A DNA stretch of 64,000 bases from Mesobacillus campisalis (lineage in GTDB: Bacteria; Bacillota; Bacilli; Bacillales; Cytobacillaceae), in the NCBI RefSeq assembly GCF_000986785.1, contig NZ_LAYY01000101.1, positions 166,252-230,251 on the forward strand, read 5' to 3'. Shown piece after piece: positions 11,278 through 22,864 of this stretch; position 1 is the stretch's first letter, and each line of letters begins with the position of its first letter. Both the position numbers and the translations under genes were made by a program. Under the pieces are notes generated by a model. That model saw only the letters and a program-made list of their open reading frames with translations, did not search any database and was not told the origin of the DNA.

Positions 11278-11327
11278 AGAACCCCTTTTCAGCTCATACA
11301 TATGAGTTGAAAGGGGGTTCTTTTTTT
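11278..11327 (+). terminator. Terminator after yqfB that contains the yqfC ribosome binding site
   Basis: The arms at about 11278-11296 and 11302-11321 form a nearly perfect 19 bp stem with a five-base loop, followed by seven T. The right arm contains GAAAGGGGG, which is the only ribosome binding site for yqfC (ATG at 11328). Read-through RNA would therefore both tend to terminate and hide the yqfC ribosome binding site. Confidence 0.88.
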
Positions 11328-11612
11328 ATGGCAAAGAAATGGAGCCAGCTTATTCGAAATTGGATGACCCAAAAAATGGACCTTCCACCTGATGTCATGA
11401 TGGATCTCCCCCGTATCACCATGATTGGACAAATCCATATCTATATTGAAAACCACCGCGGTTTACTGGCTTTCTCCGACAAAGAACTGAGGCTGCTCCT
11501 GAAACAGGGCCAGCTGCTGGTGAAGGGGAAGGCGTTTGTCATTAAAACCATTCTCCCGGAAGAGATACTGCTTGAAGGGAAAATCGACCAGGTGATATAT
11601 ATCAATGAATGA
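11328..11612 (+). CDS. yqfC: Sporulation protein YqfC
   Basis: Small protein of 94 residues of the YabP/YqfC family (start AKKWSQLIRNWMTQKMDLPPDVMMDLPRI). The family is made in the mother cell during sporulation and is always followed by yqfD. Start 11328 is chosen over the in-frame ATG at 11307 because the shorter form matches the family N-terminus and has GAAAGGGGG at the right distance. That ribosome binding site is in the right arm of the preceding terminator hairpin. Residues 30-94 contain short beta-strand-like blocks (GQIHIYIENHRGLLAFSDKEL). The exact function is unknown. Confidence 0.9.
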   Translation: MAKKWSQLIRNWMTQKMDLPPDVMMDLPRITMIGQIHIYIENHRGLLAFSDKELRLLLKQGQLLVKGKAFVIKTILPEEILLEGKIDQVIYINE

Positions 11613-11627
11613 TTCAGGAGGAAGCTC

Positions 11628-12821
11628 ATGAAAAATCAATGGATCAATTTGTTTGCGGGAACTCTCCGTGTCAAAGTAACCGGAAAGGGAATCGAGCGTT
11701 TTTTGAACCAGCTGACGCGAAGTGGAATCCTGATCTGGAATGTGAAAAGGCATGGTACCGAAGCAGTGACATTTCAAATAAATGTGCAGGATGCTAAAAA
11801 ATTGCGGGTCCCTGCAAGGTCCAGCCAGTGTAAAATCCGCTTTATCGAGAGGGCTGGGGGCCCTTTCTTTTTACGCAGAATTTGGACAAACAGCGGTTTT
11901 CTCGTTGGTGCGGCTGCATTTCTCATCATCCTCATGTTTTTGTCCAATATGGTTTGGGGAATTGAAATAAGAGGGGCCAGCCCAGCGATCGAGCATCAAA
12001 TCCGCAAAGAATTGGCCGATATGGGCGTGAAACATGGGAGCCTCCAGTTCACGATTAAAAATGTCGATCTCCTCCAACGTGACCTGACGGATAAAGTGAA
12101 GGAAATAACCTGGGTAGGTGTGGAATTAAGGGGGACAACCTACCATTTCCAGGTTGTAGAAAAGGAAGAGCCTGAAAAACAGCAAGCATATACCCCTCAG
12201 CATCTCGTAGCTGCAAAGAAGGCGACTATTGTAAAAATGTTCGTTGAGGAAGGCGAATCAATGGTCCAGCTGAACGATGTGGTCCAGCCGGGACAACTGC
12301 TTGTCAGTGGGCTGATCGGCAAGGAAGAAGAGAAAAAGCCTGTTCCGGCAAGAGGGGAAATCCTTGGGGAAACTTGGTATAAATCTCTAGTGGAGCTGCC
12401 CCTTCAATCAACATTCCAGGTGTTCAGCGGGAATGAGGCAAGAAAGTACCAACTGCAGCTTGGAAAACTTTCCATTCCGGTTTGGGGATTCAAGAAGCAT
12501 GGGTACAATGAATTTGAAAGTGAAGAATCAATGCACCAAATAAAATTTTTGAAATGGAAGCTGCCGATTGCGTTTGTGGCGAAGACCATTCGCGAAAGGG
12601 AAGAAGTCACAAGGACGTATACAAAAGCGGAAGCGATAAAAAGTGCCAGGGAATTGGCCAGAAAAGATATAAAAAAGATTATTCCTGAAGATGCTAAGAT
12701 TAAAGGGGAAGAGATTTTACATCAATCGATAAAGAATGGTAAAGTAAGAATGTCCATCCATTTTCAAATAATTGAGGATATTGCAAAAGGCCAACCTATA
12801 ATCCAAGGAGACGAAGAATGA
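11628..12821 (+). CDS. yqfD: Sporulation protein YqfD
   Basis: A 397-residue protein with a cytosolic N-terminus, one transmembrane segment at about 88-112 (FLVGAAAFLIILMFLSNMVWG) and a large C-terminal part with a POTRA-like region (QIRKELADMGVKHGSL) and further beta-rich repeats. The family (stage IV sporulation protein, YqfD) is a SigE-dependent, mother-cell membrane protein of unknown biochemical role. AGGAGG lies just before the ATG. The stop overlaps the phoH start by four bases (ATGA), so sporulation transcription may also feed phoH. Confidence 0.93.
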   Translation: MKNQWINLFAGTLRVKVTGKGIERFLNQLTRSGILIWNVKRHGTEAVTFQINVQDAKKLRVPARSSQCKIRFIERAGGPFFLRRIWTNSGFLVGAAAFLIILMFLSNMVWGIEIRGASPAIEHQIRKELADMGVKHGSLQFTIKNVDLLQRDLTDKVKEITWVGVELRGTTYHFQVVEKEEPEKQQAYTPQHLVAAKKATIVKMFVEEGESMVQLNDVVQPGQLLVSGLIGKEEEKKPVPARGEILGETWYKSLVELPLQSTFQVFSGNEARKYQLQLGKLSIPVWGFKKHGYNEFESEESMHQIKFLKWKLPIAFVAKTIREREEVTRTYTKAEAIKSARELARKDIKKIIPEDAKIKGEEILHQSIKNGKVRMSIHFQIIEDIAKGQPIIQGDEE

Positions 12822-13786
12822 CAGAAGACTTCAAAACAAAGGAAATACAACTTGAAAATCCAGAGGCAGCCATTGCCCTGTTCGGAAACTCGGACTCGAA
12901 CCTGAAGGTGATTGAAAACGAGCTGAAAGTATCGATCATCACTAGAGGAGAGTCGGTAATCGTAGCCGGACAGCCGGAAAATGTGGAAATGGCCCAGGCT
13001 GTCATGGAAAAATTAATGGCTGTTGTCCGCAAAGGAATCAATATCAGCCAAAGGGATGTCATCTATGCCCTCCAGCTTGCCAAGAAAGGCACGCTCGAAT
13101 ATTTCCAGGATTTATACGAAGAAGAAATTGCAAGAAACTCCAAAGGTAAACCAGTCCGGGTCAAGACCATTGGACAGCGTCATTATATAAATGCGATTAA
13201 AGGACAGGATCTTGTTTTTGGAATTGGTCCTGCAGGAACCGGAAAAACCTATCTGGCGGTTGTAATGGCGGTTAACGCCCTGAAAAATGGGAATGTCACC
13301 AAGATCATTCTGACCAGGCCTGCGGTTGAAGCGGGAGAAAGCCTTGGTTTCCTACCAGGAGACCTTAAGGAAAAAGTCGACCCTTATCTAAGGCCGCTTT
13401 ATGATGCTCTCCATGACATTCTTGGGACGGAGCATACACAGAGGCTGATTGAAAGGGGAACAATCGAAATCGCCCCGCTCGCTTATATGCGCGGCAGGAC
13501 GCTGGATGATGCATTCGTCATCCTTGATGAAGCGCAAAACACTACTAAAGCCCAGATGAAGATGTTCCTTACAAGGCTGGGGTTCGGCTCTAAAATGGTG
13601 ATTACCGGGGACACCACCCAGATTGACCTCCCCCGTGGGGTGAAATCGGGGCTGATCGTTGCAGAAGAGGTCCTGCAAGGGGTCAAAGGAATGTCTTTTA
13701 TTCATCTTGAGCAGTCCGATGTAGTCCGCCACCCTCTTGTGGCGCGGATTATCAATGCCTATGATAAAAGTGAAGATGGTCAATAG
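12818..13786 (+). CDS. phoH: PhoH-family ATPase
   Basis: Cytosolic P-loop ATPase of 322 residues with an N-terminal KH-like/RNA-binding portion, Walker A GPAGTGKT at about 137-144 and Walker B FVILDEAQN near residue 232. The family is linked to RNA metabolism and here, as in most Firmicutes, lies upstream of pgpH and ybeY. The start overlaps the yqfD stop by four bases behind CCAAGGAGACG. The name PhoH recalls phosphate regulation in E. coli; no PhoP box is visible near this gene. Confidence 0.96.
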   Translation: MTEDFKTKEIQLENPEAAIALFGNSDSNLKVIENELKVSIITRGESVIVAGQPENVEMAQAVMEKLMAVVRKGINISQRDVIYALQLAKKGTLEYFQDLYEEEIARNSKGKPVRVKTIGQRHYINAIKGQDLVFGIGPAGTGKTYLAVVMAVNALKNGNVTKIILTRPAVEAGESLGFLPGDLKEKVDPYLRPLYDALHDILGTEHTQRLIERGTIEIAPLAYMRGRTLDDAFVILDEAQNTTKAQMKMFLTRLGFGSKMVITGDTTQIDLPRGVKSGLIVAEEVLQGVKGMSFIHLEQSDVVRHPLVARIINAYDKSEDGQ

Positions 13787-13814
13787 GTCTGTCCGACAGG
13801 GCAGGCTATTTTTT
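13783..13814 (+). terminator. Terminator overlapping the phoH stop codon
   Basis: A stem with one bulge pairs 13783-13794 with 13799-13809, loop GACA, then a T run (13809-13814). Confidence 0.75.
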
Positions 13815-13826
13815 GCATGTGAGAGG

Positions 13827-13855
13827 GTGAAAGTTGGAAAAAAAACTGTTATGAT
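13827..13855 (+). promoter_or_regulatory. Probable SigA promoter of pgpH
   Basis: GTGAAA at 13827-13832 and TATGAT at 13850-13855 are 17 bases apart, with a TG at 13847-13848 giving an extended -10. It lies about 70 bases before the pgpH start and just behind the phoH terminator. Confidence 0.65.
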
Positions 13856-13925
13856 GGAAAATATTAAGAGATTTATCATCCTTTGATTACTTACTCGGCT
13901 TGGCAGCCCAGGCAGGAGGTACAGA

Positions 13926-16091
13926 ATGGAAAAGATGCAGCGCCATTTTTCCACTATATTGGATTTGTTGAATATTAAGCTGTTTCGATTGCTGCTATTC
14001 CTGATCCTTGGCTCGATTTTGTTTCTGTCCATGTACAGCAACGTGAAACCGGAAAAGCTCGACCTTACCTTGTTTTCAGTAGCCGACAAGACCATTCGTT
14101 CTCCTATCACAGTGGAGGATAAGGGGAATACTGAAAGAGCAAGACAGGAGGCTGTCAATCAGGTTCAGGATGTTTATATTGTTAAAAAAGAATATGCCCA
14201 AAACCAGGTGGACCTGGTTACATCCATTTTCGACTCGGTGACTGAAGTCAATAATGAAATCAAGGCGGAATTAAAGGAACGTGCCGACCAGGATATGGAT
14301 ATAGAAGCAGCGGTCATTCCAATTGAAGAAAGAATCGTCCGGGTCAAGGAGAAACTAACGGAAGAAGTAACAAAGGTCATTTCTGATCCCGCGTTTGCCG
14401 CCATGCTCCAGGCAAGGCCAGAAGATTTGGCTATTGCCAAAGACATGACCTTGACGGCTGTCAATAACGTCATGAGCCGAAGGATTCCGGCGGATGAAGT
14501 GGAAAATGGGAAAAAGCGGGTTGAAGAAGAACTTAGGTATACAAGCCTGAACTCCAGCCTGAGGAGCGCCATTATCGAACTTGGCCGGTTCGCCATCATC
14601 CAGAATGAGTTTTACGATCCCAAGGCCACAGAAGAATTGCGGCAGCAGGCCATTGACAACGTTGAGCCTGTGAAGATCCTTGAAGGCCAGATTATTGTAG
14701 AGGAAGGGCAGCTGATCAGCAGGGATGTCTACCAGCAGCTTGAGCTGGCCGGATTGTTGAACAGTGACCAATCGCTCAAGCCCTTTGCCGGTCTCGCCAT
14801 GTTTATTTTTATTATCCTGAGTGCCCTGTACTTTTTGTTTGATGAAATGGGGAAAACGGAGAAGGTCCAAAGACAGCTTTTGATATTCAGCCTGATTTTT
14901 GTTTTGTCGATTATGATCATGAAACTGGTCAGCCTCTTTTCAGATCAGGAGTTTTCGGAAATTGGCTATGTGTTCCCTGCTGCCATGGGCGCAATGCTCA
15001 TTAAGATCCTGATAGATGAGCGGCTGGCTGTATTCCAGACAATTATCACCGGGATTTGCGGCAGCATCATGTTCAATCAGGGTATTACGGGAACATTGAA
15101 TGTCACCGTTGCCATTTACATCATTGCCAGCGGACTGGCAGGAATCCTGTATTTAAGGCAGCAGAATCAGAGAAGTAAAATCCTCCAGGCGGGCATGTTC
15201 GTTTCCGTTATCAATCTGTTCGTCATCGTCGCGCTGGTACTGCTGCGAAACAGCCAGTACACTAGTCTGGAAACCGGTTTTTATTTTATGCTAGCCTTTT
15301 TGTCCGGCATCAGTTCAGCGGTGCTGACGATCGGCCTGCTGCCATTTTTTGAGGCAGGCTTCGGCGTCCTTACTGCCATGAAGCTCATTGAGCTATCGAG
15401 CCCTAACCATCCGCTGCTGAGAAAAATCCTGACTGAAGCTCCGGGAACCTACCACCACAGTGTGATGGTAGCCAATCTTGCAGAATCTGCCTGCGAGGCT
15501 GTAGGGGCAAACGGACTTCTGGCAAGAGTGGGGTGCTATTATCACGATATAGGCAAAACAAAACGGCCCCAATTTTTCATCGAAAACCAAATGAATATAG
15601 ACAACCCTCATGACAAGCTGCCGCCGGTCACGAGCAAGAATATTATTATCGCCCATGCTGCCGATGGATCCGAAATGCTGAGAAAGCATAAAATGCCGAA
15701 GGAAATTGTCGATATTGCCGAACAGCATCACGGTACGACCTTACTGAAATTTTTCTATCACAAGGCCAAACAATCCGGCAGCGATGTAAAAGAAGCCGAT
15801 TTTCGCTATCCTGGACCAAAGGCACAGACTAAAGAAATTGCCATTATTGGCATAGCGGACAGCGTGGAAGCGGCTGTCAGGTCGATGTCCCGTCCAACCC
15901 ATGACCAGATTGAAAGCCTCGTCAGGAATATCATAGCCGACAGGCTGCAGGATGGTCAGCTGAATGATTGCGATATCACCCTGAAGGAATTGCAGATTGT
16001 CGGGGACAGCTTTTGCGAAACATTAAAAGGAATCTTCCACTCCCGGATTGAATATCCGGAAATGACAAAACAGAAGGTGAAGCAAGCATGA
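13926..16091 (+). CDS. pgpH: 7TM-HD family cyclic-di-AMP phosphodiesterase PgpH (YqfF)
   Basis: Membrane-bound phosphodiesterase of 721 residues. It has one N-terminal transmembrane helix (about 20-38), a large extracytoplasmic domain (about 50-285), seven clustered transmembrane helices (about 290-495) and a cytosolic HD domain. HD metal ligands are visible: His510/His511 in GTYHHSVM, His540-Asp541 in YYHDIGK, His in IIAHAADG and EQHHGTT. PgpH proteins of Firmicutes hydrolyse c-di-AMP to pApA. The ATG follows GGCAGGAGGT. The stop overlaps ybeY by four bases. Confidence 0.96.
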   Translation: MEKMQRHFSTILDLLNIKLFRLLLFLILGSILFLSMYSNVKPEKLDLTLFSVADKTIRSPITVEDKGNTERARQEAVNQVQDVYIVKKEYAQNQVDLVTSIFDSVTEVNNEIKAELKERADQDMDIEAAVIPIEERIVRVKEKLTEEVTKVISDPAFAAMLQARPEDLAIAKDMTLTAVNNVMSRRIPADEVENGKKRVEEELRYTSLNSSLRSAIIELGRFAIIQNEFYDPKATEELRQQAIDNVEPVKILEGQIIVEEGQLISRDVYQQLELAGLLNSDQSLKPFAGLAMFIFIILSALYFLFDEMGKTEKVQRQLLIFSLIFVLSIMIMKLVSLFSDQEFSEIGYVFPAAMGAMLIKILIDERLAVFQTIITGICGSIMFNQGITGTLNVTVAIYIIASGLAGILYLRQQNQRSKILQAGMFVSVINLFVIVALVLLRNSQYTSLETGFYFMLAFLSGISSAVLTIGLLPFFEAGFGVLTAMKLIELSSPNHPLLRKILTEAPGTYHHSVMVANLAESACEAVGANGLLARVGCYYHDIGKTKRPQFFIENQMNIDNPHDKLPPVTSKNIIIAHAADGSEMLRKHKMPKEIVDIAEQHHGTTLLKFFYHKAKQSGSDVKEADFRYPGPKAQTKEIAIIGIADSVEAAVRSMSRPTHDQIESLVRNIIADRLQDGQLNDCDITLKELQIVGDSFCETLKGIFHSRIEYPEMTKQKVKQA

Positions 16092-16558
16092 CTCTAGAAA
16101 TAGATTTATTTGATGAAGTCGAGGAACTCGGCGAATACGAAATGGCGGAAATTGAAAAGCTCTTGAATTTTGCTGCACAAAAAGAGGGAGTAGAGGCGGG
16201 AAGTGAAGTTTCCGTTACTTTCGTGTCCAATAAGCGGATCCATGAAATTAATCTTGAATACCGAAAGATTGACCGGCCGACAGATGTCATTTCATTTGCC
16301 CTCGAGGAAGAAGGCGAAGGTGAATTAACTGTGACAGGGGCGCAAATCCCGAGAGTTCTTGGGGATATAATTATCTCCGTTGCCAAGGCAAGGGAGCAGG
16401 CAGAGGAATATAATCATTCGTTTATGAGGGAGCTTGGCTTTTTGGCTGTCCATGGCTTTCTTCATCTGCTTGGTTATGACCATGAAACGGAGGAAGATGA
16501 AAAGGCGATGTTTTCCAGGCAAAGGGAAATATTGAATGAATATGGGCTCATCCGGTAA
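16088..16558 (+). CDS. ybeY: Endoribonuclease YbeY
   Basis: Zinc-dependent single-strand RNase needed for 16S rRNA 3' maturation and ribosome quality control. The 156-residue product carries the complete metal motif [11 protein letters not shown] with His122, His126 and His132, and the conserved [13 protein letters not shown] block near residue 60. Start and stop overlap both neighbours (4 bases with pgpH, 23 bases with dgkA), a compact pgpH-ybeY-dgkA unit typical of Bacillaceae. Confidence 0.97.
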   Translation: MTLEIDLFDEVEELGEYEMAEIEKLLNFAAQKEGVEAGSEVSVTFVSNKRIHEINLEYRKIDRPTDVISFALEEEGEGELTVTGAQIPRVLGDIIISVAKAREQAEEYNHSFMRELGFLAVHGFLHLLGYDHETEEDEKAMFSRQREILNEYGLIR

Positions 16559-16931
16559 AAACGCGAATGGAAAGTCAAGGCTGACCAGATCCTTTGCCTA
16601 TGCATTTGCTGGAATCCGGGCAGGACTGAAACAAGAACGGAATTTGCAGATCCATCTTGGAATATCAATGGCTGTAATCCTGCTTGGATATTTTTTGCAC
16701 ATTTCAGCTGTCGAGTGGCTGTTTATCTGCCTGTCAATCGGAGGCATGCTCGCTGCTGAATTGATGAACAGCGCCATTGAAAGGGTAGTCGATCTGGTGA
16801 CCACGGAGTACCATCCGCTGGCAAAACAGGCAAAGGATATGGCTGCCGGTGCAGTTTTGTTATTGGCCATCACCTCTGTCGTTATAGGCCTGGTTATTTT
16901 TGGTCCAAGGCTTTTACTCTTCTTTTTATAA
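16536..16931 (+). CDS. dgkA: Undecaprenol kinase / diacylglycerol kinase family protein
   Basis: Small integral membrane kinase, 131 residues, three transmembrane helices. The family signature [15 protein letters not shown] near residues 69-83, followed by [11 protein letters not shown], contains the catalytic Glu and Asn. In Gram-positive bacteria this family phosphorylates undecaprenol rather than diacylglycerol, feeding cell-wall lipid carrier. Two in-frame ATGs (16536 and 16542) are possible; AAAGGG at 16521-16526 favours the first. It overlaps ybeY by 23 bases and ends at a terminator. Confidence 0.93.
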   Translation: MNMGSSGKNANGKSRLTRSFAYAFAGIRAGLKQERNLQIHLGISMAVILLGYFLHISAVEWLFICLSIGGMLAAELMNSAIERVVDLVTTEYHPLAKQAKDMAAGAVLLLAITSVVIGLVIFGPRLLLFFL

Positions 16932-16955
16932 GCTGCCCTCTGGACAGCTTTTTTT
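16930..16955 (+). terminator. Terminator after dgkA
   Basis: AAGCTGCCC (16930-16938) pairs with GGACAGCTT (16942-16950) with one mismatch and a three-base loop, followed by a T run that overlaps the stem end. Confidence 0.8.
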
Positions 16956-17125
16956 CATGTGTGGATTGTGATAAAATTTCGGCTCAGGCGGGTGCTTGAA
17001 GAGGGCTTTTCCCCGGTTTGAATCTGGCTTCGAAATTAAGTACAATTAAGGTTCAGAATTAATATCAAATACGCAAGCCTATTTTTAGAAAATTTAAAAT
17101 TTTTTACGCTTTTTTGGATTTCTCC

Positions 17126-17154
17126 GTGAAATTGAAGCCAAAATAAGGTAAAAT
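17126..17154 (+). promoter_or_regulatory. Possible promoter of cdd-era
   Basis: GTGAAA (17126-17131) and TAAAAT (17149-17154) have a 17-base spacer and lie 20 bases before cdd. The -35 is weak (four of six). The sequence around it is AT-rich, so this is a moderate call. Confidence 0.4.
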
Positions 17155-17156
17155 AG

Positions 17157-18483
<1,327 letters not shown>

Positions 18484-18660
18484 TAAGGAACATCCTAATC
18501 CTTTCTGCCATAACTAATGTATTAGGAAAAGTCTGGTATTATGAACAGGGTATTTTTACAATATTTATGAAACATGAAATTCGAGTGACAGGCTATGATA
18601 AATTGTAAGGATTCGGGATAAGAAAATTGCTAGTTGAATAATTGAAAGGTGGGGTTTTCT

Positions 18661-18804
18661 ATGTTGGATTTTACCTGGAAGGTTTTTTCGCAAACAGGTA
18701 ATATTGACACATATCTCCTCTTCAAGGAGTTGGAGCAGGAAAGACGAGAAATACCCGGAAATCAGGAGGAAGAGCTAGCAGAAATTGATTTTCCCATCTC
18801 ATAG
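18661..18804 (+). CDS. yqzL: YqzL-like small protein
   Basis: A 47-codon ORF beginning MLDFTWKVFSQTGNIDTYLL and ending IDFPIS, directly before recO. It matches the small Bacillus protein YqzL in start, length and place. A strong AAAGGTGGGG ribosome binding site lies 8-9 bases before the ATG. The product is acidic in its second half (EEELAEID) and has no membrane segment. The function is not known. The leader 18484-18660 holds an extended -10 (TGGTATTAT at 18534-18542) that could drive yqzL-recO, without a good -35. Confidence 0.85.
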   Translation: MLDFTWKVFSQTGNIDTYLLFKELEQERREIPGNQEEELAEIDFPIS

Positions 18805-18833
18805 GTTTGTCTTCCAGCACTGGATGGTGAAGG

Positions 18834-19589
18834 ATGATGCTGGAGAAATGTGAAGGCATCGTAATACGGACAACTGATTATGCCGAAACAAATAAAATCG
18901 TGACTCTATATACTCGTGAGTGGGGTAAGGTTGGTGTGATGGCAAGGGGCGCAAAAAAGCCGAACAGCCGGCTGGCGGCGATCACCCAGCCTTTTACATA
19001 TGGCCAATTCCTCATCCAAAGAGGCAGGGGGCTGGGAACCCTGCAGCAAGGGGAAATCATTTATTCAATGAGAAGCATGCGGGAAGATATTTTCCTGACT
19101 GCCTATGCCAGCTATATCATTGACTTGACTGACAAGAGTACAGAAGAAAAAAAGCCCAATCCTTATTTATTTCAACTCTTGCTTCAGACCCTGCAGTATT
19201 TGGACGAAGGCTATGACCAGGACATACTTATGCATATTTACGAGATGAAGATGCTCAATGTCCTCGGCCTGTACCCCATTCTTGACCATTGTGCCAACTG
19301 CGGCAGGACGGAAGGGACTTTTTCCTTCTCTGTGCGTGAGGGCGGCTTGCTCTGCCAAAGATGCATTGAAAAAGACCCTTATCACTTTAAAGTCAGCCAG
19401 GCATCCATCCGATTGATGCGGCTGTTTTATTTGCTTGACCTTTCCCGGCTGGGATCCATATCCGTCAAGGAAGAAACGAAAGCGGAATTGAAAAAAATGA
19501 TAACAGCCTATTATGAAGAGTATTCAGGCCTTCATCTTAAAACAAGAAGGTTCCTTGACCAGCTTGACAGCTTTAAGGATAAGCTTTAG
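18834..19589 (+). CDS. recO: DNA repair protein RecO
   Basis: Recombination mediator that helps load RecA on SSB-coated DNA together with RecR. The 251-residue product has an N-terminal OB fold ([22 protein letters not shown]) and a zinc module with Cys153, Cys156, Cys174 and Cys177 (CANC ... CQRC). Two adjacent ATG codons, 18834 and 18837, are possible; the second gives the family N-terminus MLEKCEGIV, so the true start may be three bases later. Its stop is five bases before the -35 of the glyQS promoter. Confidence 0.96.
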   Translation: MMLEKCEGIVIRTTDYAETNKIVTLYTREWGKVGVMARGAKKPNSRLAAITQPFTYGQFLIQRGRGLGTLQQGEIIYSMRSMREDIFLTAYASYIIDLTDKSTEEKKPNPYLFQLLLQTLQYLDEGYDQDILMHIYEMKMLNVLGLYPILDHCANCGRTEGTFSFSVREGGLLCQRCIEKDPYHFKVSQASIRLMRLFYLLDLSRLGSISVKEETKAELKKMITAYYEEYSGLHLKTRRFLDQLDSFKDKL

Positions 19590-19593
19590 GATA

Positions 19594-19622
19594 TTGACAA
19601 ATCTTTTTGTTTTCGCTATGAT
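19594..19622 (+). promoter_or_regulatory. SigA promoter of the glyQS T-box operon
   Basis: TTGACA (19594-19599) and TATGAT (19617-19622) with a 17-base spacer; start of transcription is expected near 19629, at the 5' edge of the T-box leader. Confidence 0.9.
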
Positions 19623-19629
19623 TTTTAGT

Positions 19630-19841
19630 AAAATTACATATCGATGTTTGCAGTGATGGAAAGGAGTAGCCAATACTCCCTGTAAAGCGATCCCGGGTTG
19701 GTGCGAGCCGGGAATGGGGAACTGGTGAAGGGCGTTCCGGAGCAAATGATGATGAAAGTGGCCGCTTTTTGGCGGCAATTAGGGTGGAACCGCGGGTAAC
19801 TCTCGTCCCTATGCATGCAGCATAGGGGCGGGAGTTTTTTT
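19630..19841 (+). promoter_or_regulatory. Glycyl T-box leader (tRNA-sensing riboswitch) of glyQS
   Basis: Uncharged tRNA-Gly is sensed here to allow glyQS transcription. The T-box core AGGGTGGAACCGCG is at 19781-19794, and the terminator helix pairs 19798-19814 with 19821-19836, followed by seven T. The antiterminator would pair the T-box with the 5' side of this helix. Stem I, including the arms CCCGG/CCGGG around 19693-19712, lies upstream. A GGC triplet at 19731-19733 on the 3' side of stem I is the likely glycine specifier, but I assign it without folding. Call as a whole is secure from motif and position. Confidence 0.93.
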
Positions 19842-19895
19842 GTGTACGGAAAACCCAGCCAATTAATAATCAAATACACGAAAGGTGTGTGACAA

Positions 19896-20786
19896 ATGAA
19901 TATTCAAAATATGATCCTAACCCTTCAGAAGCATTGGTCTGATCAGGGCTGCATCCTTATGCAGGCGTATGATGTTGAAAAAGGAGCAGGAACGATGAGC
20001 CCTTATACCTTCCTGCGGGCCATTGGACCGGAGCCGTGGAATGTTGCCTATGTAGAGCCTTCGCGCAGGCCGGCTGATGGCCGATACGGTGAGAATCCGA
20101 ACCGGCTGTATCAGCACCATCAATTCCAGGTGATCATGAAACCATCACCCGACAACATCCAGGAGCTTTACCTTGACTCATTGAAGGCTTTGGGAATCAA
20201 TCCGTTAGAGCATGATATCCGGTTTGTTGAAGACAATTGGGAGAATCCTTCACTCGGCTGTGCAGGGCTGGGCTGGGAAGTATGGCTTGATGGCATGGAA
20301 ATTACACAGTTCACTTATTTCCAGCAGGTGGGCGGCCTTGAATGCAAGCCTGTATCCGTCGAAATCACATACGGAATTGAAAGGCTCGCGTCTTATATCC
20401 AGGACAAAGAAAATGTGTTTGATCTCGAGTGGACAAATGGCTTTACAGTTAGGGATATTTTTGGCCAGCCCGAATATGAACATTCAAAATATACATTTGA
20501 GACATCCGACCCGGACATGCTGTTCCATCTCTTTAATGTATACGAGAAGGAAGCGCACAGGCAAATGGATGAAGGGCTTGTCCATCCTGCCTATGATTAT
20601 GTCCTGAAATGCTCCCATGTGTTCAATATTCTTGATGCAAGAGGAGCCATATCCGTAACCGAAAGAACCGGCTACATTGCACGGTGCCGAAATCTTGCCA
20701 GGAAAGTGGCCAAAACTTTCTATGAAGAGAGAGAAAAACTTGGCTTCCCAATCCTGGAGCGAAAGGAGAACCCGGAACATGAGTAA
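19896..20786 (+). CDS. glyQ: Glycyl-tRNA synthetase alpha subunit
   Basis: Catalytic subunit of the tetrameric bacterial (alpha2beta2) glycyl-tRNA synthetase, 296 residues. The class II core is visible, including the N-terminal [19 protein letters not shown] block and the motif-2 region [26 protein letters not shown] near residue 50-75. ATG follows AAAGGTGTG, 55 bases behind the T-box terminator. Expression should respond to uncharged tRNA-Gly. It overlaps glyS by eight bases, keeping the subunits stoichiometric. Confidence 0.98.
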   Translation: MNIQNMILTLQKHWSDQGCILMQAYDVEKGAGTMSPYTFLRAIGPEPWNVAYVEPSRRPADGRYGENPNRLYQHHQFQVIMKPSPDNIQELYLDSLKALGINPLEHDIRFVEDNWENPSLGCAGLGWEVWLDGMEITQFTYFQQVGGLECKPVSVEITYGIERLASYIQDKENVFDLEWTNGFTVRDIFGQPEYEHSKYTFETSDPDMLFHLFNVYEKEAHRQMDEGLVHPAYDYVLKCSHVFNILDARGAISVTERTGYIARCRNLARKVAKTFYEEREKLGFPILERKENPEHE

Positions 20787-22851
20787 ACAAAATTTATTGC
20801 TGGAAATTGGCCTTGAAGAAATGCCGGCCAGATTTATCAATGATTCCATTGCCCAGCTTGCCGCCAAAGTGGAAAACTGGCTTTCCGAAAAAAACATCGG
20901 GTTTACAAACATTCAAGCATTCGCTACGCCAAGGCGCCTTGCTGTCCTGGTAAATGATGTCGCAGAGCGCCAGGAGGACAGCCATGAGGAAGCGAAGGGA
21001 CCGGCAAGGAAAATTGCCCTGACACCAGATGGTGAATGGTCAAAGGCAGCAGCAGGCTTCACCCGTGGACAAGGCATGACAGTTGACGATATTTATTTCA
21101 AGGAAATAAACGGCATTGAATATGCCCATGTCAAAAAGTTTATTGAAGGGCAGGAAACAGCAGGACTTCTGCCAGAAATGAAACAAATAATCACTTCCTT
21201 GAATTTTCCGAAGAATATGCGCTGGGCAGACCAGGAACTCCGCTATGTGAGGCCGATAAAATGGATGGTGGCCCTGTTCGGGCAGGAGGTTGTGCCATTC
21301 TCCATCGCGGGAGTATCGACAGGACGCACAACATATGGCCACCGGTTCCTGGGCGGGAAGATTGAACTGGATTCCCCGGAAAGCTATGAAGAAGAACTTA
21401 AGGGACAATTTGTACTTGCAGATTCGGAAAAAAGGAAGCAGATAATTGTATCCCAGCTTCAAAAGCTTGAAGAAGAAAACAGCTGGATCATTCCAGTGGA
21501 TGAAGACCTCCTGGATGAGGTGAACAATCTGGTCGAATACCCGACTGCCTTATTTGGGAAATTCGAAGAGGAATTCCTTAATATTCCCGAAGAAGTACTC
21601 ATTACGTCAATGAAAGAACATCAGCGTTATTTCCCGGTGAAAGGAAAGGATGGCGGCTTGCTGCCAATCTTTGTAACAGTAAGGAATGGCGATCAGCGCC
21701 ATATTGATACGGTTGCCCGAGGAAACGAAAAAGTGCTGCGGGCAAGGCTTGCTGATGCAGCATTCTTCTATAGGGAAGACCAAAAATTAAAGATTGGAAC
21801 AGCGCTTGAAAAACTGAAGAATATTGTTTACCACGAAGAAATCGGTACCTTGGCAGAAAAGACTGCCCGTGTGCGGAAGCTTTCAAGCTTAATCTGTGAA
21901 AGGCTGGGTCTTGACAGCGAAACCATACAGCATGCGGACCGTGCTGCTGAAATCAGCAAATTCGACCTGGTCACCCAGATGGTGTATGAATTCCCGGAGC
22001 TTCAGGGAATCATGGGTGAAAAATATGCCCTTCAAAAAGGTGAGCATCCGGCGGTTGCACAGGCTATTAATGAGCATTATAAGCCGCGGAACGCAGGGGA
22101 CGGCCCTGCAGAAAGCGATGCAGGGGCTGTAGTCGCATTGGCAGAAAAGCTCGACACTATCTGTTCGTTCTTTGCCATCGGAGTGATTCCAAGCGGTTCG
22201 CAAGACCCGTATGCGTTAAGAAGACAGGCATCAGGCATCGTCCTTACCCTTATGAATAAAAATTGGAATATCGCACTTGAAACATTGATAGGACTTTCCC
22301 TGAACCTTGTATCGCAGGCTGGACTTGGGAAGCGCAGCGAGGAAGAATCATATAAAGACCTTATTCAATTCTTTGGACTCCGCCTCAAACACCTTCTTCA
22401 GGAACGGGGCATCCGCTACGATATCATTGATGCGGTTCTTGGCGGCGGCCTGAGAAGCGTCCCAGGGGTGATTGAAAGAGCGGATGTACTGCAGGAGCAT
22501 GTCAATGCGCCGGACTTCAAGGAGAGCATGGAAGCGTTGAGCCGCGTGCTCAATATTGCGAACAAAGCCGGAGTAATGGGAGACATTGATCCTGAACTAT
22601 TTGAGAATGAGCATGAAAATAAGCTGTACTCCAGGTATCTGGAATCTGCCAGGGAAGAAGAAGACCAAATTGATGCAGCAAGATTCTATCATCTGCTTCT
22701 TGAATTGAGACCAGCCATCAGTGCATATTTTGACCATACAATGGTAATGGCTGAGCAACAGGAAGTCCGGGAAAACCGACTGAACCAAATGGCTGCCCTT
22801 TCGGCTTTAATTATGAAGTTTGCCAAGGTAAATGACATTAATGTTAAATAG
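20779..22851 (+). CDS. glyS: Glycyl-tRNA synthetase beta subunit
   Basis: The tRNA-binding beta subunit, 690 residues, which also carries HD-type and anticodon-binding regions. The start is ATG 20779 ([18 protein letters not shown]), inside the end of glyQ; a longer in-frame start at 20677 would lie deep in glyQ and add 34 residues not found in the family. Conserved blocks include TPRRLAVLV near residue 55 and [10 protein letters not shown] near residue 279. Length is normal. Confidence 0.98.
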   Translation: MSKQNLLLEIGLEEMPARFINDSIAQLAAKVENWLSEKNIGFTNIQAFATPRRLAVLVNDVAERQEDSHEEAKGPARKIALTPDGEWSKAAAGFTRGQGMTVDDIYFKEINGIEYAHVKKFIEGQETAGLLPEMKQIITSLNFPKNMRWADQELRYVRPIKWMVALFGQEVVPFSIAGVSTGRTTYGHRFLGGKIELDSPESYEEELKGQFVLADSEKRKQIIVSQLQKLEEENSWIIPVDEDLLDEVNNLVEYPTALFGKFEEEFLNIPEEVLITSMKEHQRYFPVKGKDGGLLPIFVTVRNGDQRHIDTVARGNEKVLRARLADAAFFYREDQKLKIGTALEKLKNIVYHEEIGTLAEKTARVRKLSSLICERLGLDSETIQHADRAAEISKFDLVTQMVYEFPELQGIMGEKYALQKGEHPAVAQAINEHYKPRNAGDGPAESDAGAVVALAEKLDTICSFFAIGVIPSGSQDPYALRRQASGIVLTLMNKNWNIALETLIGLSLNLVSQAGLGKRSEEESYKDLIQFFGLRLKHLLQERGIRYDIIDAVLGGGLRSVPGVIERADVLQEHVNAPDFKESMEALSRVLNIANKAGVMGDIDPELFENEHENKLYSRYLESAREEEDQIDAARFYHLLLELRPAISAYFDHTMVMAEQQEVRENRLNQMAALSALIMKFAKVNDINVK

Positions 22852-22864
22852 CACGCTTAACAGA

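Noticed and set aside
13388-14158. 256-codon minus-strand ORF across phoH and pgpH
   Set aside because: Covers two recognised plus-strand genes and the terminator and promoter between them; no ribosome binding site.
20677-20778. Longer N-terminus for glyS
   Set aside because: It lies wholly in glyQ in another frame and the family begins at the ATG at 20779.
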